From contig OZ246887.1 in assembly GCA_965231765.1 (NCBI GenBank), positions 4,526,001 to 4,590,000 on the forward strand: 64,000 nt of DNA. Reading direction: 5' to 3'. The position numbers and the translations under genes are program-made. The notes under the pieces were generated by a model. That model had not been told where the DNA came from, did no database searches, and saw only the letters and a program-made list of their open reading frames with translations. The DNA comes from JAAXHF01 sp963665955. GTDB lineage: Bacteria > Desulfobacterota > Binatia > Bin18. Position 1 is the first letter of the stretch; the number at the start of each line of letters is the position of its first letter. Below are positions 1-8,670 of the stretch, piece by piece.

Positions 1-43
1 CCGCATACTGCTCCGAAGAGTGTGAAGAGGATAAGGAGGAAAA

Positions 44-349
44 ATGGCGTCCAAAGATTTGCATGCCGATGGGGCCGAGGGCCTCAAACGGATTGAACGT
101 TTTCTGAAAATACTGACCTGGCAGATGGTAGTTCTGCTCTTGATCTTGGTCTATATTGCCATCCGTCCACAAGCTGGACGCTACCAGTTCCTGGTCCAGG
201 GAGAAGACGCTGGACTGTTTGACACCGCTTATGGACAAGCACGTTTAATCAAAATGGACAGAGAGATCCAAGACACTGCAGGATCTAGCGGACAGCCTGG
301 GAGTGAGGCGCCGTCCGCCGGGGAGGGCGGTCAAGGGGCACTCCGTTGA
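44..349 (+). CDS. small single-pass membrane protein, function unknown
   Basis: A 101-residue protein with a charged N-terminus, one hydrophobic segment at about residues 26-42 and a hydrophilic tail ending in a Gly/Ser/Glu-rich stretch. The start is supported by AAGGAGGA just upstream. No family is recognised. The N-terminus is probably cytoplasmic and the tail periplasmic, since positive charges lie before the membrane segment (inference). It precedes the LLM oxidoreductase by 73 bp and could be co-transcribed with it. Confidence 0.6.
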   Translation: MASKDLHADGAEGLKRIERFLKILTWQMVVLLLILVYIAIRPQAGRYQFLVQGEDAGLFDTAYGQARLIKMDREIQDTAGSSGQPGSEAPSAGEGGQGALR

Positions 350-422
350 GGCGGGTTTGCCTTCTCGTCTAGAACGTCTCGGATGATCCTTTTGCATCGT
401 TTTGCATAGTTAAGGAGAACAT

Positions 423-1394
423 ATGTCACGTCCATTTCGGCTTGGTGTTGTGTTATCAACGGCTACTGAAGCTCCCCCCAAGGAGTTTGTTGAATTAGGG
501 AAATTGGCCGAAGACAAAGGCTTTGACGCTATGCTGGTCAATGAGGGCCGGGGAGATGCGCTGGCCTGTGCTGAGGCCATTGCGCTGGCAACGTCTCGCA
601 TTCAGGTTGGGACGAATATTGCCAATATTTACTTTCGGCATTCGTTTTTGGCTGCCATGACGGCCTGGACTATCTCTGAGCTGTCCGAAGGCCGACTCGT
701 CTTGGGGCTTGGCGTCAGCCACCGACCACTTATTGAATCATTAGGGATGAAGATGGACCAGCCGCGTGCGTATATGCGTTCATACGTGCAGACGCTCAAA
801 AAAACGCTCAGCGGAGAGTCCACTGGCTCGTTCTTCCAGCCTCGCGCCTCACGGCATCATGTCCCGGTCTACGTGGCGTCGGTGACTACGGAAAGCGCTG
901 AGGTTGGCGGCGAAGAAGCGGACGGCATTATGCCATTCTTGCCAGCTCGAACGTATCTGACAACTTTGCTTGAGGCGGCCAAGAGTGCAGCTGAGCGGGC
1001 GGGTAAAGATCCTAATGGACTGGATTGCATTGTCAGCATTCCGACCTTTATTTCTGAAGATATTGAGCAAGCTCGCTCTGCCGCCCGGTACAATTTGGCC
1101 TTTTTTGCTCAGTTGCCATTCTATCGCTTGCAGTGGCGGCGCTGTGGCTTTGTTGACGAAGTGAACGCTATGCAAGAAGCCTGGAAAAACAGAGACCGAA
1201 AAGGCGCGGCGGCTGTTGTGTCGGATCGCATGGTTGAGCAGGTGTGTGTGTATGGACCGCCGAGCATGTGCCGTGAGCAACTGGCTGCGTTTCATGAAGC
1301 TGGAGCTGGTATGCCGGTACTGGCTGTTAGTCCGGTGAATGAAGACCGTTTAGTTGCTACGCGGAAAGCCTTGGATTTGCTGGCTCCAAAATAG
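423..1394 (+). CDS. LLM-class flavin-dependent oxidoreductase
   Basis: 323 residues, the usual size for the luciferase-like monooxygenase superfamily (TIM barrel binding FMN or coenzyme F420). The N-terminal barrel strand (FRLGVVLSTA), the segment GRLVLGLGVSH near residues 89-99 and the later strand PVYVASVTTES are the landmarks of the family. AAGGAGAAC precedes the ATG. The substrate cannot be read from sequence. The cupin gene 35 bp downstream is in the same direction, so the two may form an operon. Three other LLM enzymes lie in this window (45867, 52294, 60260) and are clearly divergent from this one. Confidence 0.88.
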   Translation: MSRPFRLGVVLSTATEAPPKEFVELGKLAEDKGFDAMLVNEGRGDALACAEAIALATSRIQVGTNIANIYFRHSFLAAMTAWTISELSEGRLVLGLGVSHRPLIESLGMKMDQPRAYMRSYVQTLKKTLSGESTGSFFQPRASRHHVPVYVASVTTESAEVGGEEADGIMPFLPARTYLTTLLEAAKSAAERAGKDPNGLDCIVSIPTFISEDIEQARSAARYNLAFFAQLPFYRLQWRRCGFVDEVNAMQEAWKNRDRKGAAAVVSDRMVEQVCVYGPPSMCREQLAAFHEAGAGMPVLAVSPVNEDRLVATRKALDLLAPK

Positions 1395-1428
1395 TGTCTG
1401 AAGAGTGCTTTGAAGAAGGAGAGAAAAT

Positions 1429-1782
1429 ATGAAAGTCACACGTGTATACACAGGACCAGATAAACAATCCCATTTTGAAGACATTGACGTCGAGCTGAAA
1501 GACGGCGGACCGGGTGGTGATATGTCCTTTCTGGTGCCGGCCAAAGGTGTTGTCTTCCGGGAGAACACTGGTGATTATAATTTCGATTGGCACAACGCCC
1601 CGCGCCGCCAATATGTAGTCACGCTTGAAGGTGAGGTGGAAATAGAAATTGGCGACGGTACAAAGCGCATTCTGGGTGCAGGAGATATCCTGCTTGCAGA
1701 AGATACGACCGGCCAAGGCCATATTAGCCGGGCGGTGAATGGCAAACCACGAAAATCGCTGTTTATTACTTTGGAAGACTAA
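1429..1782 (+). CDS. cupin-fold small protein
   Basis: 117 residues with a single-domain cupin pattern: FDWHNAPRRQYVVTLEGEV, then GDILLAEDTTGQGHISR. The H near residue 55 and the H near residue 104 sit where cupins place metal ligands, and the turn G-x-GDILLAED matches the second cupin motif. AAGGAGAG precedes the ATG. Small cupins of this type are usually dioxygenases, isomerases or binding proteins; the substrate is unknown. It lies 35 bp after the LLM oxidoreductase gene, which suggests joint expression. Confidence 0.75.
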   Translation: MKVTRVYTGPDKQSHFEDIDVELKDGGPGGDMSFLVPAKGVVFRENTGDYNFDWHNAPRRQYVVTLEGEVEIEIGDGTKRILGAGDILLAEDTTGQGHISRAVNGKPRKSLFITLED

Positions 1783-1806
1783 ACGGCGTAGGTCTCGCGT
1801 AGGTCA

Positions 1807-1935
1807 GTGATGATGTCCGCCGATTCGAACATCTGAGTCTGCGTGTTGGTCCAGATATGGCACCAGCATCTTGCCTGAGCGAGCACTAAACGCCTCGCGG
1901 TTCGGGCTTCCCTGGCGTTCTTCGCACCACATGAT
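1807..1935 (-). pseudogene. possible 3' end of a lost minus-strand gene
   Basis: The minus strand reads a plausible coding tail ending SGKMLVPYLDQHADSDVRI and then GGHHH and a stop, in codons like those of the neighbouring genes. No start or upstream domain remains, because the next gene begins on the opposite strand at 1966. It may be the end of a small monooxygenase-like protein, but I cannot name the family. Otherwise the 1783-1965 interval shows only a doubled GCGTAGGTC motif at its left edge. Confidence 0.25.
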
Positions 1936-1965
1936 AAGAACGTCTCGCTTTGCTAGGAGAAATGC

Positions 1966-2976
1966 ATGTCTGTAGACAAGACGCTCGATCAGGCGATCGA
2001 ACACCATGTCAACGGCCAACTGGACCAAGCCCTTACGCTCTATCTGCAGGCTCTCCAAATGAATCCGCGCACCCCGGTCGCGGCAGACCTCATCTCGGCT
2101 ATCCTCCGGACCCATTTCGAATTGGCCCTCACTTTGATGAAAGCGGGGCGCAACAAGGACGCGATCTTGAGTTTGCAGCGGGCCCTGGCTATACAACCGA
2201 ATGAGTCTGTCGTGCATGCGTATCTCAGTCGGCTCTTCATCGCGGATGGTGATTTGCCGCAGGCCACGTTCCACCTGCGTCACTATCTCCGTCTGGTGCC
2301 AGAGGATCACATCGGAGCCAAGATGCTCCTTGCCTACACGGGCGCAGAGGCGATCCCGGACAGGCCAGCTCAATCGTATATTGAACGCTTCTACGACAAC
2401 TACGCCGACTCATACGATCGCAAGCTGGTCGACGGCCTACACTACCAAGCCCCGCAGATGATTTTGGCTGCATTGCAGGAGTATAGCCAAGAAAAAATTG
2501 ATATTCTTGACCTCGGTTGCGGGACTGGCTTGTGCGGTCAAGCCGTGCGGCCGATGGCCAAGCGCCTCGATGGGGTGGACTTATCCCCCCAGATGCTGGC
2601 CAAAGCACAACAGCGTCATATCTATAACGAGCTCACAGTTGCGGACATCTACCCCTTTATGGACAAAAAAGCCGGCTGTTATGATGTCATTGTTGCGGCT
2701 GGTGTGTTTGAACATATCGGTGATCCGCGTCAGGTGTTCGCCGCTGTGTTCAGCGCCCTAAGAGAGCGTGGTTTGTTTATTTTTACGGCGGAAGACAACC
2801 CAACTCAGGAACTGAGTGTGAACAGCTCCGGTTACTATATGCATGGCCAGACCTACCTAACAGACCGAGCAACGCAGTCCGGCTTCAGCCTCACTGCACT
2901 AAAACCGACTGTGTTATGGATCGAAAACGGGACACCGGTCCAGGGCCTATGCGTCGTTCTCAGTAAACCCGAATAG
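1966..2976 (+). CDS. TPR-repeat SAM-dependent methyltransferase
   Basis: 336 residues. Residues 1 to about 120 contain three to four tetratricopeptide helices (pattern A.....L..AL..NP). A class I methyltransferase follows: motif I DILDLGCGTGLCG near residue 179, an acidic strand end DGVDLSPQML, motif IV YDVIVAAGVFEHIGD, and LRERGLFIFTAE. AGGAGA at 1955 sets the start. TPR-methyltransferase fusions of this layout are common in alphaproteobacteria and deltaproteobacteria; the methyl acceptor is unknown. Confidence 0.85.
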   Translation: MSVDKTLDQAIEHHVNGQLDQALTLYLQALQMNPRTPVAADLISAILRTHFELALTLMKAGRNKDAILSLQRALAIQPNESVVHAYLSRLFIADGDLPQATFHLRHYLRLVPEDHIGAKMLLAYTGAEAIPDRPAQSYIERFYDNYADSYDRKLVDGLHYQAPQMILAALQEYSQEKIDILDLGCGTGLCGQAVRPMAKRLDGVDLSPQMLAKAQQRHIYNELTVADIYPFMDKKAGCYDVIVAAGVFEHIGDPRQVFAAVFSALRERGLFIFTAEDNPTQELSVNSSGYYMHGQTYLTDRATQSGFSLTALKPTVLWIENGTPVQGLCVVLSKPE

Positions 2977-3016
2977 AGGAAAAAGAGATAACAAACAGAA
3001 GGGAAATACGCATCCT

Positions 3017-4711
3017 ATGAACACCCAATCCAACTCTCAGACTGTGGATACATTCATGCCGGTCACGTCCGACAACGCAGAAACGCTCGAAAATTTGACG
3101 TTCGACAATCGATTCACCCGCGAGCTGCCGGCTGATCCCGAAACTGAAAATTCCCGCCGGCAGGTCATGCGGGCGTGTTACTCTCGGGTCCAACCGACTC
3201 CAGTCGCTCAGCCTCGTTTAGTCGCGTACGCCCGGGAAGTCGCCCAGGAACTCAATCTGAGCAGCGCCGTGTGTGCATCCGACGATTTTACTCAAGTCTT
3301 TTCAGGCAATCATTTGCTGCCAGGTATGGACTCCTATGCCATGTGTTACGGTGGCCACCAGTTCGGCAATTGGGCCGGGCAGCTGGGAGATGGCCGGGCG
3401 ATCAACCTGGGAGAGGTTGTTAATCAAAACGGCCAGCGTTGGGCAGTCCAACTCAAGGGCGCAGGTCCCACACCGTATTCACGCTCAGCCGACGGTTTGG
3501 CCGTCTTACGCTCATCGGTCCGTGAGTTTCTGTGTAGCGAGGCGATGTATCATCTTGGCGTCCCGACGACCCGTGCCTTAAGCTTGGTGGTGACGGGCGA
3601 GCAGGTTGTTCGGGATATGTTTTACGATGGCCACCCCAAGCCTGAGCCAGGCGCTATTGTGTGTCGGGTCGCTCCATCATTTTTGCGCTTTGGAAATTTT
3701 CAGCTCTTTGCCGCACGTGGGGAAACCGAGGTGTTGAAACAGCTGGTTGATTACAGCATCCGTAATGACTTTCCCCATTTAGGCCAGCCTTCGCCAGCAG
3801 CCTATGTGGCCTGGTTCGAAGAAGTGTGCCGTACCACAGCAAAGATGATTGTCCACTGGCTACGAGTCGGGTTTGTCCATGGGGTGATGAATACGGATAA
3901 TATGTCGATTCTCGGCCTCACGATTGACTATGGTCCGTATGGCTGGCTGGAAGACTACGATCCGAAATGGACGCCGAATACTACGGACGCTGCCGGCCGT
4001 CGTTACTGCTTCGGTAATCAGCCCGAAATCGCCCACTGGAATCTGCTCCAATTTGCGAATGCGATTTACCCTTTGATCGAACAGGCGGCCCCTTTAGAAC
4101 AAGCCCTGAATAGCTATGTGAAAGACTTTGAGGGTGGCTGGCAAGCGATGATGGCTCACAAGCTGGGATTGACGGCCTTTGCGCCACAAACCGACGAGGC
4201 GCTGACCGCAGAACTGCTGGCGATCTTTCAATTGGCCGAGACTGATATGACAATTTTTTACCGTCAGCTGGCGTTGCTTGATGTGAGTGCAAAACATGTC
4301 GAGGCGGTCTCCGATGCCGTCTTGATGGAACCTCTTCTGGATGCCTACTACATCCCCGAGCAACTAAGCACCGCCACGGTCACACGTATTGGCAAGTGGC
4401 TACGCGGCTACACAGCGCGGGTGCGTCAAGATGAGCAAGATGGGACGGATGAGCAAGATGAGCAAGATAGGACGGATGAAACGCGACGAACTCGGATGAA
4501 CACTGCGAACCCGAAATATGTGCTGCGCAACTATCTGGCCCAACTGGCCATCGACAAGGCTGAACAAGGCGATTACTCCATGGTCCAGGAATTATTGGAG
4601 GTGCTCCGCCATCCGTACGAGGAGCAAGCTGGCAAGGAAGAGTACGCCCAAAAACGTCCTGACTGGGCGCGTCAGCGAGCCGGCTGTTCGATGTTGTCGT
4701 GTAGCTCTTGA
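3017..4711 (+). CDS. selO: protein adenylyltransferase SelO (YdiU family)
   Basis: SelO is a pseudokinase-fold enzyme that transfers AMP to Ser/Thr/Tyr of target proteins. Visible family landmarks are GQLGDGRAINLGE, the nucleotide-binding lysine in VQLKGAGPTPYSR (residue about 147), the glutamate of REFLCSEAMYHLG, the TDN motif near 291 and IDYGPYGWL near 303. The C-terminus is SCSS; eukaryotic SelO has selenocysteine in the matching position, so this is the cysteine version. The family segment before NPKYVLRNYL is interrupted by a 9-bp tandem-repeat stretch coding for an acidic insert at residues about 471-492. The stop overlaps the start region of the following aminopeptidase gene. Confidence 0.93.
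   Translation: MNTQSNSQTVDTFMPVTSDNAETLENLTFDNRFTRELPADPETENSRRQVMRACYSRVQPTPVAQPRLVAYAREVAQELNLSSAVCASDDFTQVFSGNHLLPGMDSYAMCYGGHQFGNWAGQLGDGRAINLGEVVNQNGQRWAVQLKGAGPTPYSRSADGLAVLRSSVREFLCSEAMYHLGVPTTRALSLVVTGEQVVRDMFYDGHPKPEPGAIVCRVAPSFLRFGNFQLFAARGETEVLKQLVDYSIRNDFPHLGQPSPAAYVAWFEEVCRTTAKMIVHWLRVGFVHGVMNTDNMSILGLTIDYGPYGWLEDYDPKWTPNTTDAAGRRYCFGNQPEIAHWNLLQFANAIYPLIEQAAPLEQALNSYVKDFEGGWQAMMAHKLGLTAFAPQTDEALTAELLAIFQLAETDMTIFYRQLALLDVSAKHVEAVSDAVLMEPLLDAYYIPEQLSTATVTRIGKWLRGYTARVRQDEQDGTDEQDEQDRTDETRRTRMNTANPKYVLRNYLAQLAIDKAEQGDYSMVQELLEVLRHPYEEQAGKEEYAQKRPDWARQRAGCSMLSCSS
4430..4480. repeat. in-frame 9-bp degenerate tandem repeat inside selO
   Basis: Repeats of the unit GATGAGCAA, interspersed with two GGGACG/AGGACG blocks, encode an Asp/Glu/Gln-rich stretch. 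All units are multiples of three, so the frame is kept. The insert falls in a surface loop just before the conserved C-terminal NPKYVLRNYL segment. Confidence 0.75.
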
Positions 4712-4755
4712 TGACTCGCCAACAGAAAATATTCATATCTGCCTGGGAGGAGTGG

Positions 4756-6105
4756 ATGGATCGAGAACGATTCAATCAAGAGCTGATCGATTTTTTAGCC
4801 GCCTCACCGACGCCGTTCCATGCGGTCGAGCAGATGGCCGTGCGCTTGTCGAGAGCTGGGTTTACCCGGCTGCACGAAGCCGATGCTTGGCAGCTGGCAC
4901 CGGGTGGGCGGTATTTTATCACCCGCAACGACTCATCTCTGATTGCGTGGCGCATGCCTGGCCAAGGTGGACGCAGTGGACTGGCTGGGCTGGTTGAGAG
5001 TGGCTTTCGCATGGTCGGTGCTCATACCGATTCGCCGTGTCTGAAGGTCAAGCCAAACCCCGAAGTGCATCGGCACGCATACGTGCAACTCGGGGTCGAA
5101 GTCTACGGTGGGGTCTTACTTAACTCTTGGTTTGATCGGGACTTGTCGATCGCTGGGCGTGTCAGTTATCTGACTCAGGCGGGCGATGTCGCCCACGGGT
5201 TGATTGATTTCACTCAGCCGGTTGCGATTATTCCCAGTCTGGCTATTCATCTCGACCGCGAGGCCAACAAGAACCGTTCGATCAATGCCCAGACGTATCT
5301 TCCACCCATTCTGGGCCAAGCCCAAGCCAGTGACAAACCGGATTTCAAAGTCTTGTTGCAGCAGCGGCTTGAGGCGACTGGTGTGTCGGATGTTGCTCAG
5401 GTCCTGGACTATGAGCTGTTTTTTTATCCCACCCAACGGCCAGAGTTTGTTGGCCTGGCCCATGAATTTATCGCTTCGGCGCGGCTTGATAACCTGCTGA
5501 GCTGTTATATCGGCCTACAGGCATTGGTCGCGCAAAATATGAACAAAGACCTGAACGAAGATCTGGACAAAAACATGGACCAGGCAGCCCTGCTGGTCTG
5601 CAACGATCACGAAGAGGTTGGCAGCACCTCGGCTGCTGGCGCACGCGGACCGATGCTCAAGCAGCTTCTGGAGCGGGTGTTGCCCGAGGCGCAAGAGCGC
5701 GGCCGGGCTGTCGCTCGCTCCATGCTCATCTCTGCTGACAATGCGCATGGAGTCCACCCTAATTTTTCGGATCGGCACGACGACAATCATGGCCCACTCC
5801 TGAATCACGGTGCTGTCATTAAGCTCAACGCCAATCAGCACTACGCCACCAATAGCGAAACGAGTGCTATCTTTCGGAAACTGGCAGCTGACGCAGAGGT
5901 GCCGCTACAGGCTTTTGTCGTCCGGAGTGATATGGCGTGTGGGAGCACAATCGGACCGCTGACGGCAGCTGAAATTGGAGTCCGGACTCTCGATGTCGGT
6001 GTGCCCCAGTTAGCAATGCACTCTATCCGTGAGTTGGCAGGTACTGTCGATGCCTATAATCTGCATCGGATCTTACACCGTTTCTTTAGGACAGCACGGC
6101 TGTAA
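4756..6105 (+). CDS. apeB: M18-family aminopeptidase (aspartyl aminopeptidase type)
   Basis: A dinuclear zinc metallopeptidase removing acidic N-terminal residues. Landmarks are RNDSSLIAWR, VGAHTDSPCLKVKP (metal His and Asp), SARLDNLLSCY (bridging Asp), LLVCNDHEEVGS (Asp-His-Glu-Glu) and DMACGSTIGP. The start at 4756 gives the family N-terminus MDRERFNQELIDFL and has GGGAGGAG close upstream. An earlier in-frame ATG at 4711 overlaps the selO stop (TGATG) and would add 15 residues. A 12-bp tandem repeat adds an Asn/Asp/Lys-rich loop just before the metal-site segment. The overlap with selO indicates translational coupling. Confidence 0.92.
   Translation: MDRERFNQELIDFLAASPTPFHAVEQMAVRLSRAGFTRLHEADAWQLAPGGRYFITRNDSSLIAWRMPGQGGRSGLAGLVESGFRMVGAHTDSPCLKVKPNPEVHRHAYVQLGVEVYGGVLLNSWFDRDLSIAGRVSYLTQAGDVAHGLIDFTQPVAIIPSLAIHLDREANKNRSINAQTYLPPILGQAQASDKPDFKVLLQQRLEATGVSDVAQVLDYELFFYPTQRPEFVGLAHEFIASARLDNLLSCYIGLQALVAQNMNKDLNEDLDKNMDQAALLVCNDHEEVGSTSAAGARGPMLKQLLERVLPEAQERGRAVARSMLISADNAHGVHPNFSDRHDDNHGPLLNHGAVIKLNANQHYATNSETSAIFRKLAADAEVPLQAFVVRSDMACGSTIGPLTAAEIGVRTLDVGVPQLAMHSIRELAGTVDAYNLHRILHRFFRTARL
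5542..5577. repeat. in-frame 12-bp tandem repeat inside apeB
   Basis: Three degenerate copies of a 12-bp unit (AACAAAGACCTG, AACGAAGATCTG, GACAAAAACATG) encode NKDL-NEDL-DKNM. A fourth partial unit may follow at 5578. Reading frame is preserved. The stretch lies between the LSCYIGLQALV helix and the LLVCNDHEE metal-site strand, where related enzymes have a short loop. Confidence 0.75.
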
Positions 6106-6179
6106 GGACGCTGAGACATAGTATTGCTCTCTTAACACTCTCGATTTCTACCGAATTTCTACACAATTCCTCAATAACC

Positions 6180-7529
6180 GTGAACCGAATCATAGACTTC
6201 TTTGTCCGTTTTTTTCTGCGCTGGGTTCCCGATGCCTTTGTTGTTGCGCTCGTCTTATCCCTCCTCACCTTCGGGCTGGCGGTCACCGTCGCCGGTTTTG
6301 GCGTGGCTGAGACGCTCAATTCCTGGGGGGATGGCTTCTGGAACCTGCTGCGCTTTACGAATCAGATTACGCTGACGCTGTTGCTTGGTTATGCGCTGGC
6401 CAACACGCCACCGGTCCGGGTGGCCTTAACCCAAGTTGCTGGCTACATTAGTACGCCGAGGCTCGCCTATAGTGCAGCGTGTCTGATCACCGGCATGTGC
6501 GCGCTCGTATCTTGGGGGCTGAGCCTGATCGTGGCCGGAATTGTGTCGCGTTCGATTGGCGAATCGTGTCGCGCGAGAGGGATTGGGGTGCACTACCCTC
6601 TACTGGTGGCGTCTGCATTCTCTGGCTTTGTTGTGTGGCACCAAGGACTGTCGAGTTCGGTTGGATTGACGCTAGCAACACCGGGACATTTTCTGGAGTC
6701 ACAAATCGGTATCATTGATACCTCACAGACCTTATTCACAGTGTGGAATGCTGGCCTTGCCGTGATCGTTTTGGCCCTTTTGCCGTTCGTGATGGTTGCA
6801 CTGCGGCCGCGCACAGCCGGGGATATCTCAGGGATTCCCGAACATCTTATGCCTACCGAGACTGCGCCTGACACCGTTCCTGATAAGGAAGAAAGGTCGG
6901 CCTCACATACGCCAGCAGAACGTCTAGAACGCTCACGTTTGCTGAATATACTGATCGTTAGCGTTGGGCTGGCTTTTCTCGGAACCCATATCTTCGTGCG
7001 TGGAGAGGGCCTGACCCTCAACATTTTCAATTTCACCTTCTTGTTTGCTGGGCTGCTCCTGGCTGGTTCGCCGATCCGATATGTCCAGATTATTGTTGAA
7101 GGCGGTCGGGTGGCGGCTCCTTTTCTGTTGCAGTATCCGTTTTATGCTGGCATTGCGGCAGTCATGGCTGACTCTGGCCTGGCAGAGATTGTGATTGGAC
7201 TGTTTGTCCAGGTCTCCTCGTCTGTGACGCTGCCGCTGTTTGCTTTTTTGAGCGGCGGGGTGCTCAACATCTTCATTCCCTCGGGGGGCGGCCAATGGGC
7301 GGTGCAAGGACCCATCATGATGTCGGCGGCACTTGAGGTTGGTGCCAATATCCCTCGCGTGGCCATGGCCGTGGCGCTGGGCGATCAGTGGACAAACTTG
7401 GTTCAGCCCTTAACAATCGTGCCAGTGATCACTATCGCTCAAGTGCCACTGCGCGAGATTATGGGCTACTGTTTCTTTGCCCTCATCTTCAGTGGGGTGC
7501 TGTTTTCGTTGGCGTTGCTCGTCTTTTGA
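6180..7529 (+). CDS. short-chain fatty acid carrier, AtoE family
   Basis: 449 residues, almost all hydrophobic, with about eleven membrane segments. The N-terminus (FFVRFFLRWVPDAFVVALVL), the segment LLGYALANTPPVR and the C-terminal half with FIPSGGGQWAVQGP and LGDQWTNLVQP are hallmarks of the AtoE/TIGR00366 short-chain fatty acid transporter family in the inner membrane. The start codon is GTG. A hydrophilic loop of about 45 residues sits between the two halves. It would import butyrate or acetoacetate-type acids, which fits the CoA-based catabolism elsewhere in the window (inference). Confidence 0.88.
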   Translation: MNRIIDFFVRFFLRWVPDAFVVALVLSLLTFGLAVTVAGFGVAETLNSWGDGFWNLLRFTNQITLTLLLGYALANTPPVRVALTQVAGYISTPRLAYSAACLITGMCALVSWGLSLIVAGIVSRSIGESCRARGIGVHYPLLVASAFSGFVVWHQGLSSSVGLTLATPGHFLESQIGIIDTSQTLFTVWNAGLAVIVLALLPFVMVALRPRTAGDISGIPEHLMPTETAPDTVPDKEERSASHTPAERLERSRLLNILIVSVGLAFLGTHIFVRGEGLTLNIFNFTFLFAGLLLAGSPIRYVQIIVEGGRVAAPFLLQYPFYAGIAAVMADSGLAEIVIGLFVQVSSSVTLPLFAFLSGGVLNIFIPSGGGQWAVQGPIMMSAALEVGANIPRVAMAVALGDQWTNLVQPLTIVPVITIAQVPLREIMGYCFFALIFSGVLFSLALLVF

Positions 7530-7548
7530 TGACACACAAGCAAGAGGA

Positions 7549-7674
7549 GTAGACACAGCCGTTCTTGAGCTCGAAATTGCTGATCACATTACCGTTGTTC
7601 AACTGAATCGCCCTGAGAACAGAAATCCTGAGGAGACTTGCCCAGCAGGTGCCCGAATGCTTTTCTTGGGCTAG
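7549..7674 (+). pseudogene. enoyl-CoA hydratase (crotonase) N-terminal relic
   Basis: Reads VLELEIADHITVVQLNRPEN followed by RN, the classic first beta-strands of crotonase-fold acyl-CoA enzymes, then breaks off after about 27 residues and stops at 7672. AGAGGAG lies upstream, but the expected start codon position now reads GTA. The active-site parts are missing. It is a 3'-truncated remnant 20 bp after the AtoE-type carrier gene, suggesting the carrier once preceded an acyl-CoA enzyme. Confidence 0.6.
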
Positions 7675-7701
7675 TATACGTACCAGATTTGGAGGTGTTG
7701 A

Positions 7702-8202
7702 ATGATTCGTCATAGTCGTAACAGTCATAATAATCATACTCTGGGCCAGACCGTGTCTGTTGTCTCGCTCGTCTGTTTTGCTCTTGTTATCAGCCAGACG
7801 GTCAGGGCTGAAACCTTGCCGGTGAACGTCGGAAAATGGCAGCGGACGACCACGATCTCTTCGCCCGACCTTCCGCAACCAAGAATCAATGCCAAAACTG
7901 AATGCATTGATGAACCAGAAGTTGATCCTTTTACGCCCTTTACCCAGGATGGATGTGAGGTCAGTAATGTCAAAAAGACTGGCGGAAAACTGACTGGGAG
8001 CCTGACCTGCAAGGGTGGAGAGGGGGTCGCAGCGATGCATGGGACTATGGAGTACAGCATCACTGAGACAACGATGAACAGTCGTATGCAGTTTAAGAGT
8101 GAACACTATTCGCAGACAATCCGGACGGTTGGGAGACGCCTCGGCGAGTGTGATCCCGCTCCGGCTGAAGATCCAGCCACAGCCCCCAAAGCGGAAGAGT
8201 GA
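7702..8202 (+). CDS. DUF3617 family exported protein
   Basis: 166 residues. Residues 1 to about 35 look like a signal peptide with a hydrophobic core (VSVVSLVCFALVIS) and a cut after VRA. The mature part has the DUF3617 pattern: GKWQRTTTIS near the start, Cys residues at ECIDE, DGCEV and LTCKG, a GTMEYSITET strand, and a terminal GRRLGEC. Function unknown; the family is periplasmic. GGAGGTG precedes the ATG. An acidic, Ala/Pro-rich tail ends the protein. Confidence 0.8.
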   Translation: MIRHSRNSHNNHTLGQTVSVVSLVCFALVISQTVRAETLPVNVGKWQRTTTISSPDLPQPRINAKTECIDEPEVDPFTPFTQDGCEVSNVKKTGGKLTGSLTCKGGEGVAAMHGTMEYSITETTMNSRMQFKSEHYSQTIRTVGRRLGECDPAPAEDPATAPKAEE

Positions 8203-8248
8203 TGGCACGTAAAATCTGACGTACGATAGTTGAGGAGAGCAACCTATA

Positions 8249-8635
8249 ATGGAAACACAACAGATGGATCAGTCAGTCAACGTGTTTGGTGAACAGTTAG
8301 AAAGCTGCAACGAAAACCCGATGACTGGCTTCTTTCGGGATGGTTGTTGCAATACGAGCGATCAGGACACCGGCTCACATACGGTGTGCGTAGAAGCCAG
8401 TCAGGAATTTCTTGAGTTCTCACGCCTGCGGGGCAATGATCTCTCGACCCCCCGGCCGGAGTTTGGCTTTTCGGGATTGCGGCCCGGCGACCGCTGGTGT
8501 TTATGTGCTGCGCGTTGGTTAGAAGCCCACCAGCAAGGTATGGCCCCGCGCATCTACTTAACCCGGACTCACCAAAGAGCATTGGAAATTGTTCCCATGG
8601 AACTGTTACGGGAATATGCGGTTGATCTGAATTAA
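8249..8635 (+). CDS. DUF2237 family protein
   Basis: 128 residues and nearly full-length for DUF2237. Conserved blocks are NPMTGFFRDGCCNT, GSHTVCVEASQEFLEFS, RGNDLSTPRPEFGFSGL and PGDRWCLCAARWLEA. The cluster of cysteines (CC, C, CLC) suggests metal binding, but the biochemical role of the family is not established. GAGGAGAG precedes the ATG. Confidence 0.88.
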   Translation: METQQMDQSVNVFGEQLESCNENPMTGFFRDGCCNTSDQDTGSHTVCVEASQEFLEFSRLRGNDLSTPRPEFGFSGLRPGDRWCLCAARWLEAHQQGMAPRIYLTRTHQRALEIVPMELLREYAVDLN

Positions 8636-8670
8636 CGTGCGTTCGATCGGACGCACGAGCAGTTATGGCG

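Noticed and set aside
849..1295. 148-codon antisense frame inside the LLM oxidoreductase gene
   Set aside because: No motif, no ribosome site, and it is fully inside a well-supported gene.
4709..4711. TGA at the end of selO considered as a selenocysteine codon
   Set aside because: The Sec-equivalent position is already filled by Cys in SCSS and the TGA falls at the normal end of the family.
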